The translations under genes were made by a program, and so were the position numbers. This document shows positions 1 through 7,838 of a stretch of 64,000 bases of DNA, piece by piece. Positions within the stretch are counted from its first letter, which is position 1; each line of letters starts with the position of its first letter. The DNA comes from Vagococcus lutrae (GTDB lineage Bacteria; Bacillota; Bacilli; Lactobacillales; Vagococcaceae): assembly GCF_003987555.1 (NCBI RefSeq), contig NZ_NGJW01000011.1, positions 19,914 to 83,913 on the forward strand, given 5' to 3'. The notes under the pieces are model-generated. The model made no database searches. It saw nothing but the letters and a program-made list of their open reading frames with translations, and was not told where the DNA came from.

Positions 1-1
1 A

Positions 2-589
2 GAAGATTATCAAAAGCACTTGATAGGATCCGTCTATATTCCTAAAATTTCGGTGGGCTTACCTTTATTTGATGAAACGACAGATGATTTGTTAGAACAA
101 GGAGCAACTCTGTTACAAGGAACCTCGTATCCAACTGGAGGCTATAGCACACATAGTGTGATAACAAGTCATAGTGGACTTCCTGAGAAAAAATTATTCA
201 CTGACTTGGAAAAATTGAAAGTTGGCGACTATTTTTTAGTGAATAATTTAGATAAAACTATGAAGTATGAAATAGATAGTATAAAAGAAGTACTACCGAC
301 GGAAACAGACGATTTAGTCATTCAAGAGGGAAAAGATATGATGACATTATTGACATGTACCCCCTATATGATAAATACACATCGTTTGCTTGTGACAGGA
401 CATCGTGTGCCTTATACAGAAGACGAAGCGAAGGAAGAAATAAGTTCAGTTAAAAAAAGTCAACAGAAAGATTATTACCTTCTTTTGTTAATCATTTTGA
501 TCGTATTTACTTTCTTTATATGGTGGCTTCGAAATAGGGTATTAATAAAAGAAGACAAAAGGGGATATGAAGATGAAAAAAGGAAATAA
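2..589 (+). CDS. Class C (pilus) sortase, 5' end outside the window
   Basis: The reading frame is already open at base 2, so the N-terminus (first membrane segment and lid) lies upstream. A TTG at 20 also opens this frame but cuts into the conserved IGSVYIPKI strand, so it is not the start. Visible parts: sortase beta-barrel, the putative catalytic His in TSHSGLP, the TLLTC catalytic Cys and the following HRLLVTGHR arginine region, then a hydrophobic C-terminal segment (YYLLLLIILIVFTFF) and a positive tail, as usual for pilus-polymerising sortases. It overlaps the next sortase by 23 bases, so the two are co-translated. Class C sortases link pilin subunits through Lys isopeptide bonds at the outer membrane face; the pilins would lie upstream. 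Confidence 0.9.
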   Translation, partial: EDYQKHLIGSVYIPKISVGLPLFDETTDDLLEQGATLLQGTSYPTGGYSTHSVITSHSGLPEKKLFTDLEKLKVGDYFLVNNLDKTMKYEIDSIKEVLPTETDDLVIQEGKDMMTLLTCTPYMINTHRLLVTGHRVPYTEDEAKEEISSVKKSQQKDYYLLLLIILIVFTFFIWWLRNRVLIKEDKRGYEDEKRK

Positions 590-1730
590 GCGTATCATTT
601 CTCAAATCGGTATGCTTATTGTATTTTTAGTGGGCTTTTTAATTATGTTGTACCCATTTTACGTTAATGCTTTAAACGATTTAATAGCAGAATATACTGT
701 TATGAGATATCAAAAAAAGGAACATCAAGATTTTATAGAAAAAAAAGAAAAGTATCAAAAAGAAAATGAAAGAATAAAAAAAGAAGGATTACATCCAGGA
801 AGTGATCCATTTGAAGAAGAACAGGTAGCTATAAAAAAAGATGCAGAGTTGCGTGAACATGTTATTGGAAAAGTAAATATACCAAAACTAGCTGTTGAAA
901 TGCCGTTGTTTGATAAAACAACCCCATATTTGCTAGAGCATGGAGCAAGTGTTTTAGAAGGAACATCATTTCCGGTAGGTGGCGATAGCACTCACTCGGT
1001 GATTTCTGCACATCGAGGATTGCCAGACAGAGAGCTTTTTACTAATCTCCCTAAATTAAAGTTAAACGACATATTTTTAGTGGAAGTTTTGGGTGATACT
1101 TTGGCATATGAAGTGGATAGTATTGAAACGGTTCTCCCCGAGGAAACATCTGTTTTAGCAATTGAACCGGGCGCAGATAAAATGACCTTACTCACGTGTA
1201 CCCCCTACATGATAAATACACATCGTTTACTTGTGACAGGACACCGTGTGCCTTATACACCAGAGTTGGCAAAGGAAAAAGAGCAGAGAGATCAGTGGAG
1301 AAAATTAAAACGTATTGGGATTATAGTAGGTGTCCTCTGTATCGTGATACTATTAGGTAGTATGATGATAAAAAGAATAAAGGCTTATTATTTATCTAAA
1401 AAGAGTATGACACTAGAGATTCAAGTGAAACATGAAGAACAGATAGAACCTTCACGTGTAACCTTGTATGATTATCGAGGAAAAAAGCCAGTATATCGTA
1501 ACGGGGAGCCTTTGGTTTGGATTGGACATCAGAATAGTCATGGTCACGTAAAATTTGAGAATTTACCAGGTGGAATATATCAAATTAAAGTTGAAAATGG
1601 TCCGAAAGTAAAGACAGGGATTAAAAGTTCAAAACAAAATATGCCCATGTTTTATTTGAAACGTCAATCAGTATTTGAATTGAAAAAAGACGGTTGGGAA
1701 TTAATTATATTAAATCAAAATAAAGTCTGA
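567..1730 (+). CDS. Class C (pilus) sortase with extra C-terminal CnaB/SpaA-like domain
   Basis: 387 residues. N-terminal membrane segment about 12-33; lid motif DPF at 80-82, typical of class C; barrel from about 98; putative catalytic His149, Cys211 (TLLTC) and Arg220; second membrane segment about 250-268. A family member would normally end soon after that segment, but here about 115 residues follow, including GHVKFENLPGGIYQIKV (326-342), which resembles the last strands of CnaB/SpaA-type pilin domains. By class C topology this tail would be cytoplasmic. The ATG at 567 follows an AAAAGGGG stretch and lies inside the previous sortase. The active-site block is nearly identical in DNA to that of the upstream sortase, pointing to duplication or gene conversion. 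Confidence 0.9.
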   Translation: MKMKKGNKRIISQIGMLIVFLVGFLIMLYPFYVNALNDLIAEYTVMRYQKKEHQDFIEKKEKYQKENERIKKEGLHPGSDPFEEEQVAIKKDAELREHVIGKVNIPKLAVEMPLFDKTTPYLLEHGASVLEGTSFPVGGDSTHSVISAHRGLPDRELFTNLPKLKLNDIFLVEVLGDTLAYEVDSIETVLPEETSVLAIEPGADKMTLLTCTPYMINTHRLLVTGHRVPYTPELAKEKEQRDQWRKLKRIGIIVGVLCIVILLGSMMIKRIKAYYLSKKSMTLEIQVKHEEQIEPSRVTLYDYRGKKPVYRNGEPLVWIGHQNSHGHVKFENLPGGIYQIKVENGPKVKTGIKSSKQNMPMFYLKRQSVFELKKDGWELIILNQNKV

Positions 1731-1801
1731 TTTCAAATATGACGGTCTTTTTAGAGTAATTGATACATAATATAAGTGATACACATATAAATGATTATTA
1801 T

Positions 1802-1853
1802 AAAGGACTGATGAATCAGAAAATGATTCATCAGTCCTTTAAATTATAGAGCC
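1802..1853. repeat. Orphan ISL3-type terminal repeat forming a 17-bp terminator hairpin
   Basis: Stem 1802-1818 pairs perfectly with 1824-1840 around a 5-base loop. Bases 1824-1853, read on the minus strand, are identical over 30 nt to 63514-63543, the start of the ISL3-family element at the right edge of the window. The hairpin sits between the convergent sortase and ABC-exporter operons and can terminate both. No transposase lies beside it, so it is a solo IS end or a small derivative. Confidence 0.75.
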
Positions 1854-1861
1854 AATTTTTC

Positions 1862-3613
1862 TTAATCCCCACGTAACTGTGTTTCATACAATCGACGATA
1901 ATAACCGTCTGTTTTTGTCATTAGTTCTTCATGAGAGCCAACTTCTACAATTTGACCTTTCGACATGACGAGAATTTTATCGGCTTGTTTAATCGTTGAG
2001 AGACGATGTGCGATTATAAAGCTGGTTTTATTTTTCATCATCTCTTGAAATGCTCGTTGAATAGCAAGCTCGGTCATTGTATCTACAGAACTGGTTGCTT
2101 CATCTAGTATAAGCATAGGTGGATTAGCAATAATCGTTCGAGCGATACTCAGCAGTTGTTTTTGTCCCTCTGATAGTGTTAAGTGCTGGCTATTGACAGG
2201 GGTGTCATAGCCAAGCGGTAGTTGCTCAATAAAAGCATCAATTTGAGCTAAAGCCGCCCCTTTTTTAACATCCTCTAGACTAGCATTAGGCTGACCATAC
2301 GTTAAATTTTCTAAAATTGTGCCTTGATGTAACCATGTCTCTTGTAACACTATACCGAATAAAGAGCGTAATTGTGTTTGCGATAGTTGAGATAGTGGAA
2401 CATCGTCCACATAGATTTCTCCACGTGTTAAAGGATAGTAGCGCATGAGAAGATTGACAATGGTAGTTTTACCTGCGCCGGTTTCACCAACTATGGCGAT
2501 AGTTTCACCCGGTGCGACTTTTAAATTAAAATTCTCAATCAAAGGTTGGTGTTCATAGTACTGAAAATCGACCTGTTCAAATACCGCTTTTCCTCTAACT
2601 TGCTCTGGCTGCAGTATCGATTTACTAGGATATGCAGGTTCATCTGGACTGTTTACAAGTTCTTCAATCCGATTTAATCCAGCTAAGGCACTTTGAATTT
2701 GTGTCGTTAAGCCCGATAGCTCGATGAATGGCTTTGTAAACTGATTAGCATAAATAATAAATGTCGTCATCATACCAATTGTAAGAGTCGACGATGTAAA
2801 AAAGATGAGATAGGCACCGACAAAACCGATGATAATATAGCCTAAGTGGTCGATAAAGCGAGATAATGGGTTACTCAATGAAGAGATAAACTGTGCGCGT
2901 TGACCAGCATGTTGTAAAGCATGATTCATTTCCCTATACTGCTCAGTACTGTTTTTTTCTTGTTGATAGAGTTTAATTAATGTCATGTCAGCAAAGCGTT
3001 CGGTCATGAATCCTGTCATACGACCGACTATTTGTTGTTGTTCTTTAAACGACTGTTGACTTTTCGTAGCAATCGTCCATGTCGTGATGAACATTAAAGG
3101 AGTCATTACGATAACGCATAGGGCTAACCAACTATTCAATTTAAACATCATCACAATTGCGACCAAAATTAATGAAATGCCTGAAAAAGCGATGGTAATC
3201 GTTCCAATGAGCGCTTCTGCGACAAAATCTAAGTCATTCGTAAACCGACTGATAGTGTCGCCTTTTGAATGGTAATCAAAATAGGAAACAGGTAAACGTT
3301 GTAGTTTATCCAGCCCTTTTTTTCGCAAAGTTGTCACACTTTGGTAACTGATTTTATTTGCTAAGCGCATTAAGAGCCATTGAGTAGTGCTTGCCAGTAG
3401 TAAACACAGCAAGAAACGTTGTAGTGCTTGAGAAAAAGGTTGCGAGCTATTGGGTAGCGACAAAGCATCAATACTGAGTCCAATGTAATACGTCATTAAC
3501 ACGGTTGCCGTGCCGCTTATAATCCCGAAAAAGATGGTGACAAAAAGCGAGAGACGATAAGGAGCAAGTAGCTCTTTTAAAATAGAAGAACGTTTTAACA
3601 CTGATTGTCTCAT
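1862..3613 (-). CDS. Heterodimeric ABC exporter subunit, catalytic Glu present (LmrD/BmrD-like)
   Basis: 583 residues: six-helix exporter domain (about 1-320) then an ATPase domain. Walker A is GETGAGKTT and Walker B is MLILDEATSSVDT with the catalytic Glu; the signature is LSEGQ rather than LSGGQ. Its partner is the upstream gene, overlapping by 4 bases. The partner has a canonical signature but Asp for the catalytic Glu, so the pair has one canonical and one degenerate ATP site, the pattern of LmrCD and BmrCD. Those export drugs or lipophilic compounds; the substrate here cannot be told. It ends just before the hairpin at 1802-1840. Confidence 0.88.
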   Translation of the reverse strand: MRQSVLKRSSILKELLAPYRLSLFVTIFFGIISGTATVLMTYYIGLSIDALSLPNSSQPFSQALQRFLLCLLLASTTQWLLMRLANKISYQSVTTLRKKGLDKLQRLPVSYFDYHSKGDTISRFTNDLDFVAEALIGTITIAFSGISLILVAIVMMFKLNSWLALCVIVMTPLMFITTWTIATKSQQSFKEQQQIVGRMTGFMTERFADMTLIKLYQQEKNSTEQYREMNHALQHAGQRAQFISSLSNPLSRFIDHLGYIIIGFVGAYLIFFTSSTLTIGMMTTFIIYANQFTKPFIELSGLTTQIQSALAGLNRIEELVNSPDEPAYPSKSILQPEQVRGKAVFEQVDFQYYEHQPLIENFNLKVAPGETIAIVGETGAGKTTIVNLLMRYYPLTRGEIYVDDVPLSQLSQTQLRSLFGIVLQETWLHQGTILENLTYGQPNASLEDVKKGAALAQIDAFIEQLPLGYDTPVNSQHLTLSEGQKQLLSIARTIIANPPMLILDEATSSVDTMTELAIQRAFQEMMKNKTSFIIAHRLSTIKQADKILVMSKGQIVEVGSHEELMTKTDGYYRRLYETQLRGD

Positions 3614-5346
3614 GCCTCATCTCCTCCTTGCTGTGATTGTTTGATTTCTTGATAAAAAGAGGACGTGGTTTCTAAAATCTCTGGTTTATTTTGGTCGATA
3701 ATTTTTCCGTGTTTCATTGTCATGATCCAATCAGCCTCTTGCATGAGCGCCAATCGTTGGGAAATCATAATAATCGTCGTGTCTGTTAGGGTTAATAAAT
3801 GATGTTGGACACGTTGGGCAGTCAAAGCATCAAGAGCGCTTAAGGTGTCATCTAAAATAAGAACGCTTGGTTCTCCCACTAATGCACGCGCGAGCGCCAG
3901 TCGTTGACGTTGTCCTCCAGAAAAGTTTCGTCCAAATTCAGCGACGTCTCCGTCAAGTTGACCAGGATGTGAAAGAATCTCATCCTTTATTTCTGCTAGA
4001 GATAAAGCGCGCCAAAGTTCATCATCTGTTGCCTCTGCTTTTCCCCAAAGTAAATTTTCTCGAACAGTCCCTTTAACTAAATTGCTTTTTTGAGGAACTA
4101 ATCGAATTTGCTGCATGAGAGTGGGGCGATGTAAATCCTGAATAGGATGTCCTTGATACATCAAAGTCCCTTCTGTAGGTGCGTACAGCTGAGCTAAGAC
4201 AGCAGCAAGCGTAGACTTCCCACTACCAGTTGGCCCAATAATTCCTGTGAATGTCTTTGGTTTCAGTGTAAAATCCAGAGATTGTAAAACAGTCGGCCCC
4301 TCTTCTTGATAACGAAAAGAAAGATTTTTTGCTTCGAAGATAGGGATATCACTTGTAATCGATTTGCTTGCCAGATTTTCTGGGAAAGAATCGGTGTTTT
4401 GTTCCTCTTCTTGTTCGAGTAGCACGGTTAAACGCTGTTTAGAAGCAGCGGCTTTTGTAAAAATAACCACTAAGTTTGAAACGACTATTAAAGCGAGTAA
4501 CATTTGCATCATATAGTTAACTAAGGCGACTACTTCTCCTTGTTGCAGCGCGCCTAGTTGAAATTGCCCCTTACCATTTACGATAAGTAAGGCAATGCCC
4601 AGATTCATCAAAAGTAAGGTTAATGGATTAAGAAGGGCGGATACATTGGCTACACGTGTGTAAGCGCGAGCTAAGTCATCACTGACGTCATGTAATTGCT
4701 GTGTTTGTTTTTCTTGACGATTAAAGGCACGAATGACGCGCACGCCGCTATAAGTTTCATCAATTGACGCGGTTAAAGATTCAAGTTTCGTTTGAACGTG
4801 TCGATACATGGGCACTGTTTTTTTTATGATGAAAAATAGGACGAATGAAAATATTGGGAGTATCGTAAGAAATATCAAGGCACTTTTCGGATCGATATAA
4901 AAAGCCATAACAATCGAGCCAATGCTGAGAAAAGGTGCCCGGATGACTAACCGGATTAACATAGCCAGTGCTAGTTGTAATTGATTAATATCATTGTTCA
5001 TGAGCGTTGTCATATAAGAAGGACTTAAATGATTTAACGTTGTTGGACTGAGGCGATGAATTTTTTGATACACGCCATTCCGTAAGTCTGTACCAAATCC
5101 TTGAGAGGCGACTGCTGCATAATACTGGCAGATTAGCACGCAGACTAAGCCAATCACAGTAAACCATAACATGTGACGGGATAGCTCTTTAACTCGGCCC
5201 CAATTTTCTAGTCGAATTCCTTCATCAATGAGTTTCGCCATATAAATAGGTAACAGTAGTTCAAAAATGGCTTCGAGTAGCTTGAAAAAAGGACCTAGAA
5301 ATAGTTCTTTGCGATAAGGTTTTAAATAAGGATATAAAATGCGCAT
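3610..5346 (-). CDS. Heterodimeric ABC exporter subunit, degenerate Walker B (LmrC/BmrC-like)
   Basis: 578 residues, exporter membrane domain followed by an ATPase. Walker A GPTGSGKST and signature FSGGQRQR are canonical, but Walker B reads VLILDDTLSALD, with Asp where the catalytic Glu should be. It is the first gene of a two-gene operon. The start ATG at 5346 follows AAAGGAGTTTACT on the minus strand. It is expected to work only as a heterodimer with the downstream subunit. A regulator of such exporters is often adjacent, but none is seen here: the upstream divergent gene is an unrelated YwlG-family protein. Confidence 0.88.
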   Translation of the reverse strand: MRILYPYLKPYRKELFLGPFFKLLEAIFELLLPIYMAKLIDEGIRLENWGRVKELSRHMLWFTVIGLVCVLICQYYAAVASQGFGTDLRNGVYQKIHRLSPTTLNHLSPSYMTTLMNNDINQLQLALAMLIRLVIRAPFLSIGSIVMAFYIDPKSALIFLTILPIFSFVLFFIIKKTVPMYRHVQTKLESLTASIDETYSGVRVIRAFNRQEKQTQQLHDVSDDLARAYTRVANVSALLNPLTLLLMNLGIALLIVNGKGQFQLGALQQGEVVALVNYMMQMLLALIVVSNLVVIFTKAAASKQRLTVLLEQEEEQNTDSFPENLASKSITSDIPIFEAKNLSFRYQEEGPTVLQSLDFTLKPKTFTGIIGPTGSGKSTLAAVLAQLYAPTEGTLMYQGHPIQDLHRPTLMQQIRLVPQKSNLVKGTVRENLLWGKAEATDDELWRALSLAEIKDEILSHPGQLDGDVAEFGRNFSGGQRQRLALARALVGEPSVLILDDTLSALDALTAQRVQHHLLTLTDTTIIMISQRLALMQEADWIMTMKHGKIIDQNKPEILETTSSFYQEIKQSQQGGDEA

Positions 5347-5435
5347 AGTAAACTCCTTTATAGTATCGATTTCATTATAATTTTACGCTAGTTTGTGATA
5401 GATTTAAAGTAAACAGATATAAAGGAGGAAGAGCG

Positions 5436-5969
5436 ATGTTAAAAAATCTAGACGAAGATGTCCGCAGTATGATTCAAGAACTCATACAGCAAGCAGAACT
5501 GACAGCAGGAGATATTTGCGTACTTGGATGTAGCAGTAGTGAGGTAGTAGGCAAGCAGATTGGCAAAGGTTCAAGCGCGGAAGTAGGAGAAGTGATTGTT
5601 AAGACGCTTTATGAAGAATTAGCAAAAGAAAAAGTGTATCTAGCCGTACAAGCCTGTGAGCATTTAAACCGTGCGCTTGTTATTGAGAAACAGGCGATGA
5701 CACATGATTTGGAGGAAGTGTCAGTAGTTCCAACTCTATCAGCAGGAGGCTCCGCTGCGACGGCTGCCTATCGTTATTTTAATGAACCCACAATGGTAGA
5801 GTTTATTAAGGCAAAAGCAGGGATAGATATCGGTGATACAGCGATTGGCATGCACATTAAACATGTTGCTGTCCCTATCCGCCTATCTACTCAACAACTA
5901 GGGCATGCACACGTTACAGCGTTAAGTTCTCGACCTAAATTAATAGGTGGCGCTCGAGCTAGTTATTAA
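5436..5969 (+). CDS. TIGR01440/DUF436 family protein (YwlG-like)
   Basis: 177 residues matching the YwlG/TIGR01440 family in length and in landmarks: an early ICVLGCSSSEVVG segment, the QACEHLNRALV segment and a C-terminal stretch ending in RPKLIGGARASY. The biochemical role of the family is not known to me. The start follows AAAGGAGG with good spacing. It is divergent from the ABC exporter operon with only about 90 bases between them. No clear terminator separates it from rplY. Confidence 0.85.
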   Translation: MLKNLDEDVRSMIQELIQQAELTAGDICVLGCSSSEVVGKQIGKGSSAEVGEVIVKTLYEELAKEKVYLAVQACEHLNRALVIEKQAMTHDLEEVSVVPTLSAGGSAATAAYRYFNEPTMVEFIKAKAGIDIGDTAIGMHIKHVAVPIRLSTQQLGHAHVTALSSRPKLIGGARASY

Positions 5970-6242
5970 AAAAGGGTATTTATTTGACTTTCTGTTCGGA
6001 ATGACGTAGCCTAGATGTATAAGCTTATATTATAGTGTGGTTATTTATTTTCTAATAAAGGCCACGATGAGCAAACAACATGTGAAGACTAACATATTGT
6101 TTAAGTGTGATTTTACACTCGCCTCTCATGATCTGTAAAGATCTCTATAACTATAAGTGAAGTTCGTTTTGGTACGCCATGTTCAAGTAATTGTAACATT
6201 GCCAATACGAGCTTATTTATATGACTATGAGGAGGAATAAAC
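5970..6242 (+). promoter_or_regulatory. Long 5' region of rplY, possible promoter
   Basis: These 273 bases hold no plausible gene. A candidate sigma-A promoter is TTCGGA (5995-6000), 17-base spacer, TATAAG (6018-6023); the -10 sits in the perfect 12-bp palindrome TATAAGCTTATA (6018-6029). If used, it gives a leader of about 210 bases. No known leader class was recognised. Confidence 0.35.
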
Positions 6243-6863
6243 ATGGCAGTAACATTGAAAGTAGAAAGAAGAGCAATTCGTCCACGTTCTATCCGTAAAC
6301 AATTACGTGTAGAAGGACGCGTACCTGGTGTCGTTTATGGTAACGATGTTGAAAACACATCTTTATCGGTTGATGCAATGGCACTATCAAAAGCAATCCG
6401 CGAAAATGGTGCTAACGCTGTTTATTACTTAGAATTAGAAGGTAAAAAAGTTCCAACATTAGTACATGATTATCAAGTGGATACATTTAACGGAGACTGG
6501 GTTCACGTTGAATTCCTAGCTGTTGACATGAGTGAAGAAACAGAAGTTGAAGCAGAAATCGTCTTAATTGGCGACGCTCCAGGGGTTAAAGCTGGCGGTG
6601 TGTTAACTCAAACATTATACAACGTGGTTGTTTCAGCAACTCCAGATAAATTACCAGAAACAGTAGAAGTAGATGTGTCAGGTTTAGAAATTGGCGATAG
6701 CATTAGCGTAGCTGACTTACCTAAATTTGAAGACTTTACAATTGTTACAGAAGCAGAAGAACAAATCGCATCTGTTACAGAACCAGAAGTTCATGAAGAG
6801 CCAGAAACAGATGGCGAAGCAGCAGAGCCTGAAGTTATTGGTGAAGATAAAGAAGAAGCATAA
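6243..6863 (+). CDS. rplY: 50S ribosomal protein L25 / general stress protein Ctc
   Basis: 206 residues: N-terminal 5S-rRNA-binding L25 domain (about 1-92) followed by the TL5/Ctc C-terminal beta domain (about 100-185) and an acidic tail rich in Glu, as in the long Firmicutes Ctc form. It binds 5S rRNA in the large subunit and is stress-induced in Bacillus. The start follows GAGGAGGAATAAAC. A strong terminator follows immediately. It appears monocistronic, with a long untranslated leader. Confidence 0.95.
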   Translation: MAVTLKVERRAIRPRSIRKQLRVEGRVPGVVYGNDVENTSLSVDAMALSKAIRENGANAVYYLELEGKKVPTLVHDYQVDTFNGDWVHVEFLAVDMSEETEVEAEIVLIGDAPGVKAGGVLTQTLYNVVVSATPDKLPETVEVDVSGLEIGDSISVADLPKFEDFTIVTEAEEQIASVTEPEVHEEPETDGEAAEPEVIGEDKEEA

Positions 6864-6875
6864 GTTTACCTATAG

Positions 6876-6910
6876 AAGTGTGTCGTCAATTAGACGACAC
6901 ACTTTTTTTA
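6876..6910 (+). terminator. Rho-independent terminator of rplY
   Basis: A perfect 12-bp stem (6876-6887 with 6893-6904) with a 5-base loop is followed by a run of T. Confidence 0.9.
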
Positions 6911-7051
6911 TTATCCACAGCTTATCCACAGGAAGTTGTGCACAACTTGTGAATTATGGGGAAAACCATGTGTAAAATAGAAAAGACGAGAGATAAAAAG
7001 TGGAAAAACAAATGAATAGTTATCCACATCGTTTGTGGATAATGTGGAAAA
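6911..7051. other. Cluster of four perfect DnaA boxes
   Basis: TTATCCACA occurs at 6911-6919, 6922-6930 and 7020-7028, and its reverse complement at 7034-7042; the last two form an inverted pair with a 5-base gap. One-mismatch or related sites include TGTGGAAAA (7043-7051) and the palindrome TTGTGCACAA (6936-6945). The cluster sits between two gene ends. Neither dnaA, dnaN nor rpmH is near. Confidence 0.8.
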
Positions 7052-7076
7052 CCCCACAATACAGGATTGTGGGGTT
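7045..7076 (-). terminator. Terminator of the lysine ABC transporter operon
   Basis: An 11-bp stem (7050-7060 with 7066-7076) is followed, on the minus strand, by a short T run. It overlaps the edge of the DnaA-box cluster. Confidence 0.8.
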
Positions 7077-7088
7077 AAAGTATCATTG

Positions 7089-7823
7089 TTATGAGAGAAC
7101 ACGTTGTAAAAATTCTTGTGTTCGTTTTTCTTTAGGCTGTTGAAAAATATCTTCAGGTCGTCCTTCCTCTGCGATAACACCTTGATCCATAAAGATGACT
7201 CGGTCAGAAACTTCTTTGGCAAAGCCCATTTCGTGTGTCACGATGACCATAGTTAAACCTTCGTTAGCTAATTCACCCATAATGTCCAGAACTTCGCCGA
7301 CCATTTCGGGATCGAGAGCAGAGGTTGGTTCGTCAAAGAGTAAGCAGTCAGGGTCCATTGAAAGAGCGCGAGCGATAGCGACACGTTGTTTTTGTCCGCC
7401 GGAAAGTTGTTTGGTTTTTGCGTTAGCAAAAGTTGCCATACCAACGCGCTCTAAGTTTTTTAATGCGACTTGTTTTGCTTCTTCCTCCGACCGGTTTAAG
7501 ACTTTTATTTGGCCGACCGTGCAGTTGTCTAACACATTTAAGTTTTCAAATAAGTTAAAGTGTTGGAACACCATGCCAAGATGTGTACGATATTCTGGTA
7601 AATTATAATGATTGGCTAGCACGTTTTCGCCTTTAAATAAGATTTCCCCAGCTGAAGGTTCTTCTAATAAGTTAATACAGCGTAATAATGTTGATTTTCC
7701 AGAACCTGAGGAACCGATAATGGTCACCACTTCACTTTTTTCAACATGGAGCGTCACGCCTTTTAAGACGTGATTGTCACCATAGTATTTTTCTAATTGA
7801 TTAATTTCTAATAAACGACTCAT
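7089..7823 (-). CDS. Amino-acid ABC importer ATPase, probably lysine
   Basis: 244 residues with Walker [11 protein letters not shown]-loop [10 protein letters not shown], signature LSGGQKQR, Walker [14 protein letters not shown] and the switch His in VTHEMGF: the GlnQ/HisP type of polar amino-acid importer. It lies 15 bases downstream of the fused binding-protein/permease gene and shares its mRNA. The lysine riboswitch at the front of the operon assigns lysine as the likely substrate. By sequence alone it would be called GlnQ-like. Confidence 0.9.
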   Translation of the reverse strand: MSRLLEINQLEKYYGDNHVLKGVTLHVEKSEVVTIIGSSGSGKSTLLRCINLLEEPSAGEILFKGENVLANHYNLPEYRTHLGMVFQHFNLFENLNVLDNCTVGQIKVLNRSEEEAKQVALKNLERVGMATFANAKTKQLSGGQKQRVAIARALSMDPDCLLFDEPTSALDPEMVGEVLDIMGELANEGLTMVIVTHEMGFAKEVSDRVIFMDQGVIAEEGRPEDIFQQPKEKRTQEFLQRVLS

Positions 7824-7838
7824 TCAATTTCTTCCTTT

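Noticed and set aside
6727..6975. Plus-strand frame overlapping the end of rplY
   Set aside because: Shadow frame of rplY running across its terminator into the DnaA boxes.
6911..7051. Chromosomal replication origin oriC
   Set aside because: DnaA boxes are present, but dnaA, dnaN, rpmH, gyrB and a clear AT-rich unwinding stretch are not. Kept only as a DnaA-box cluster.
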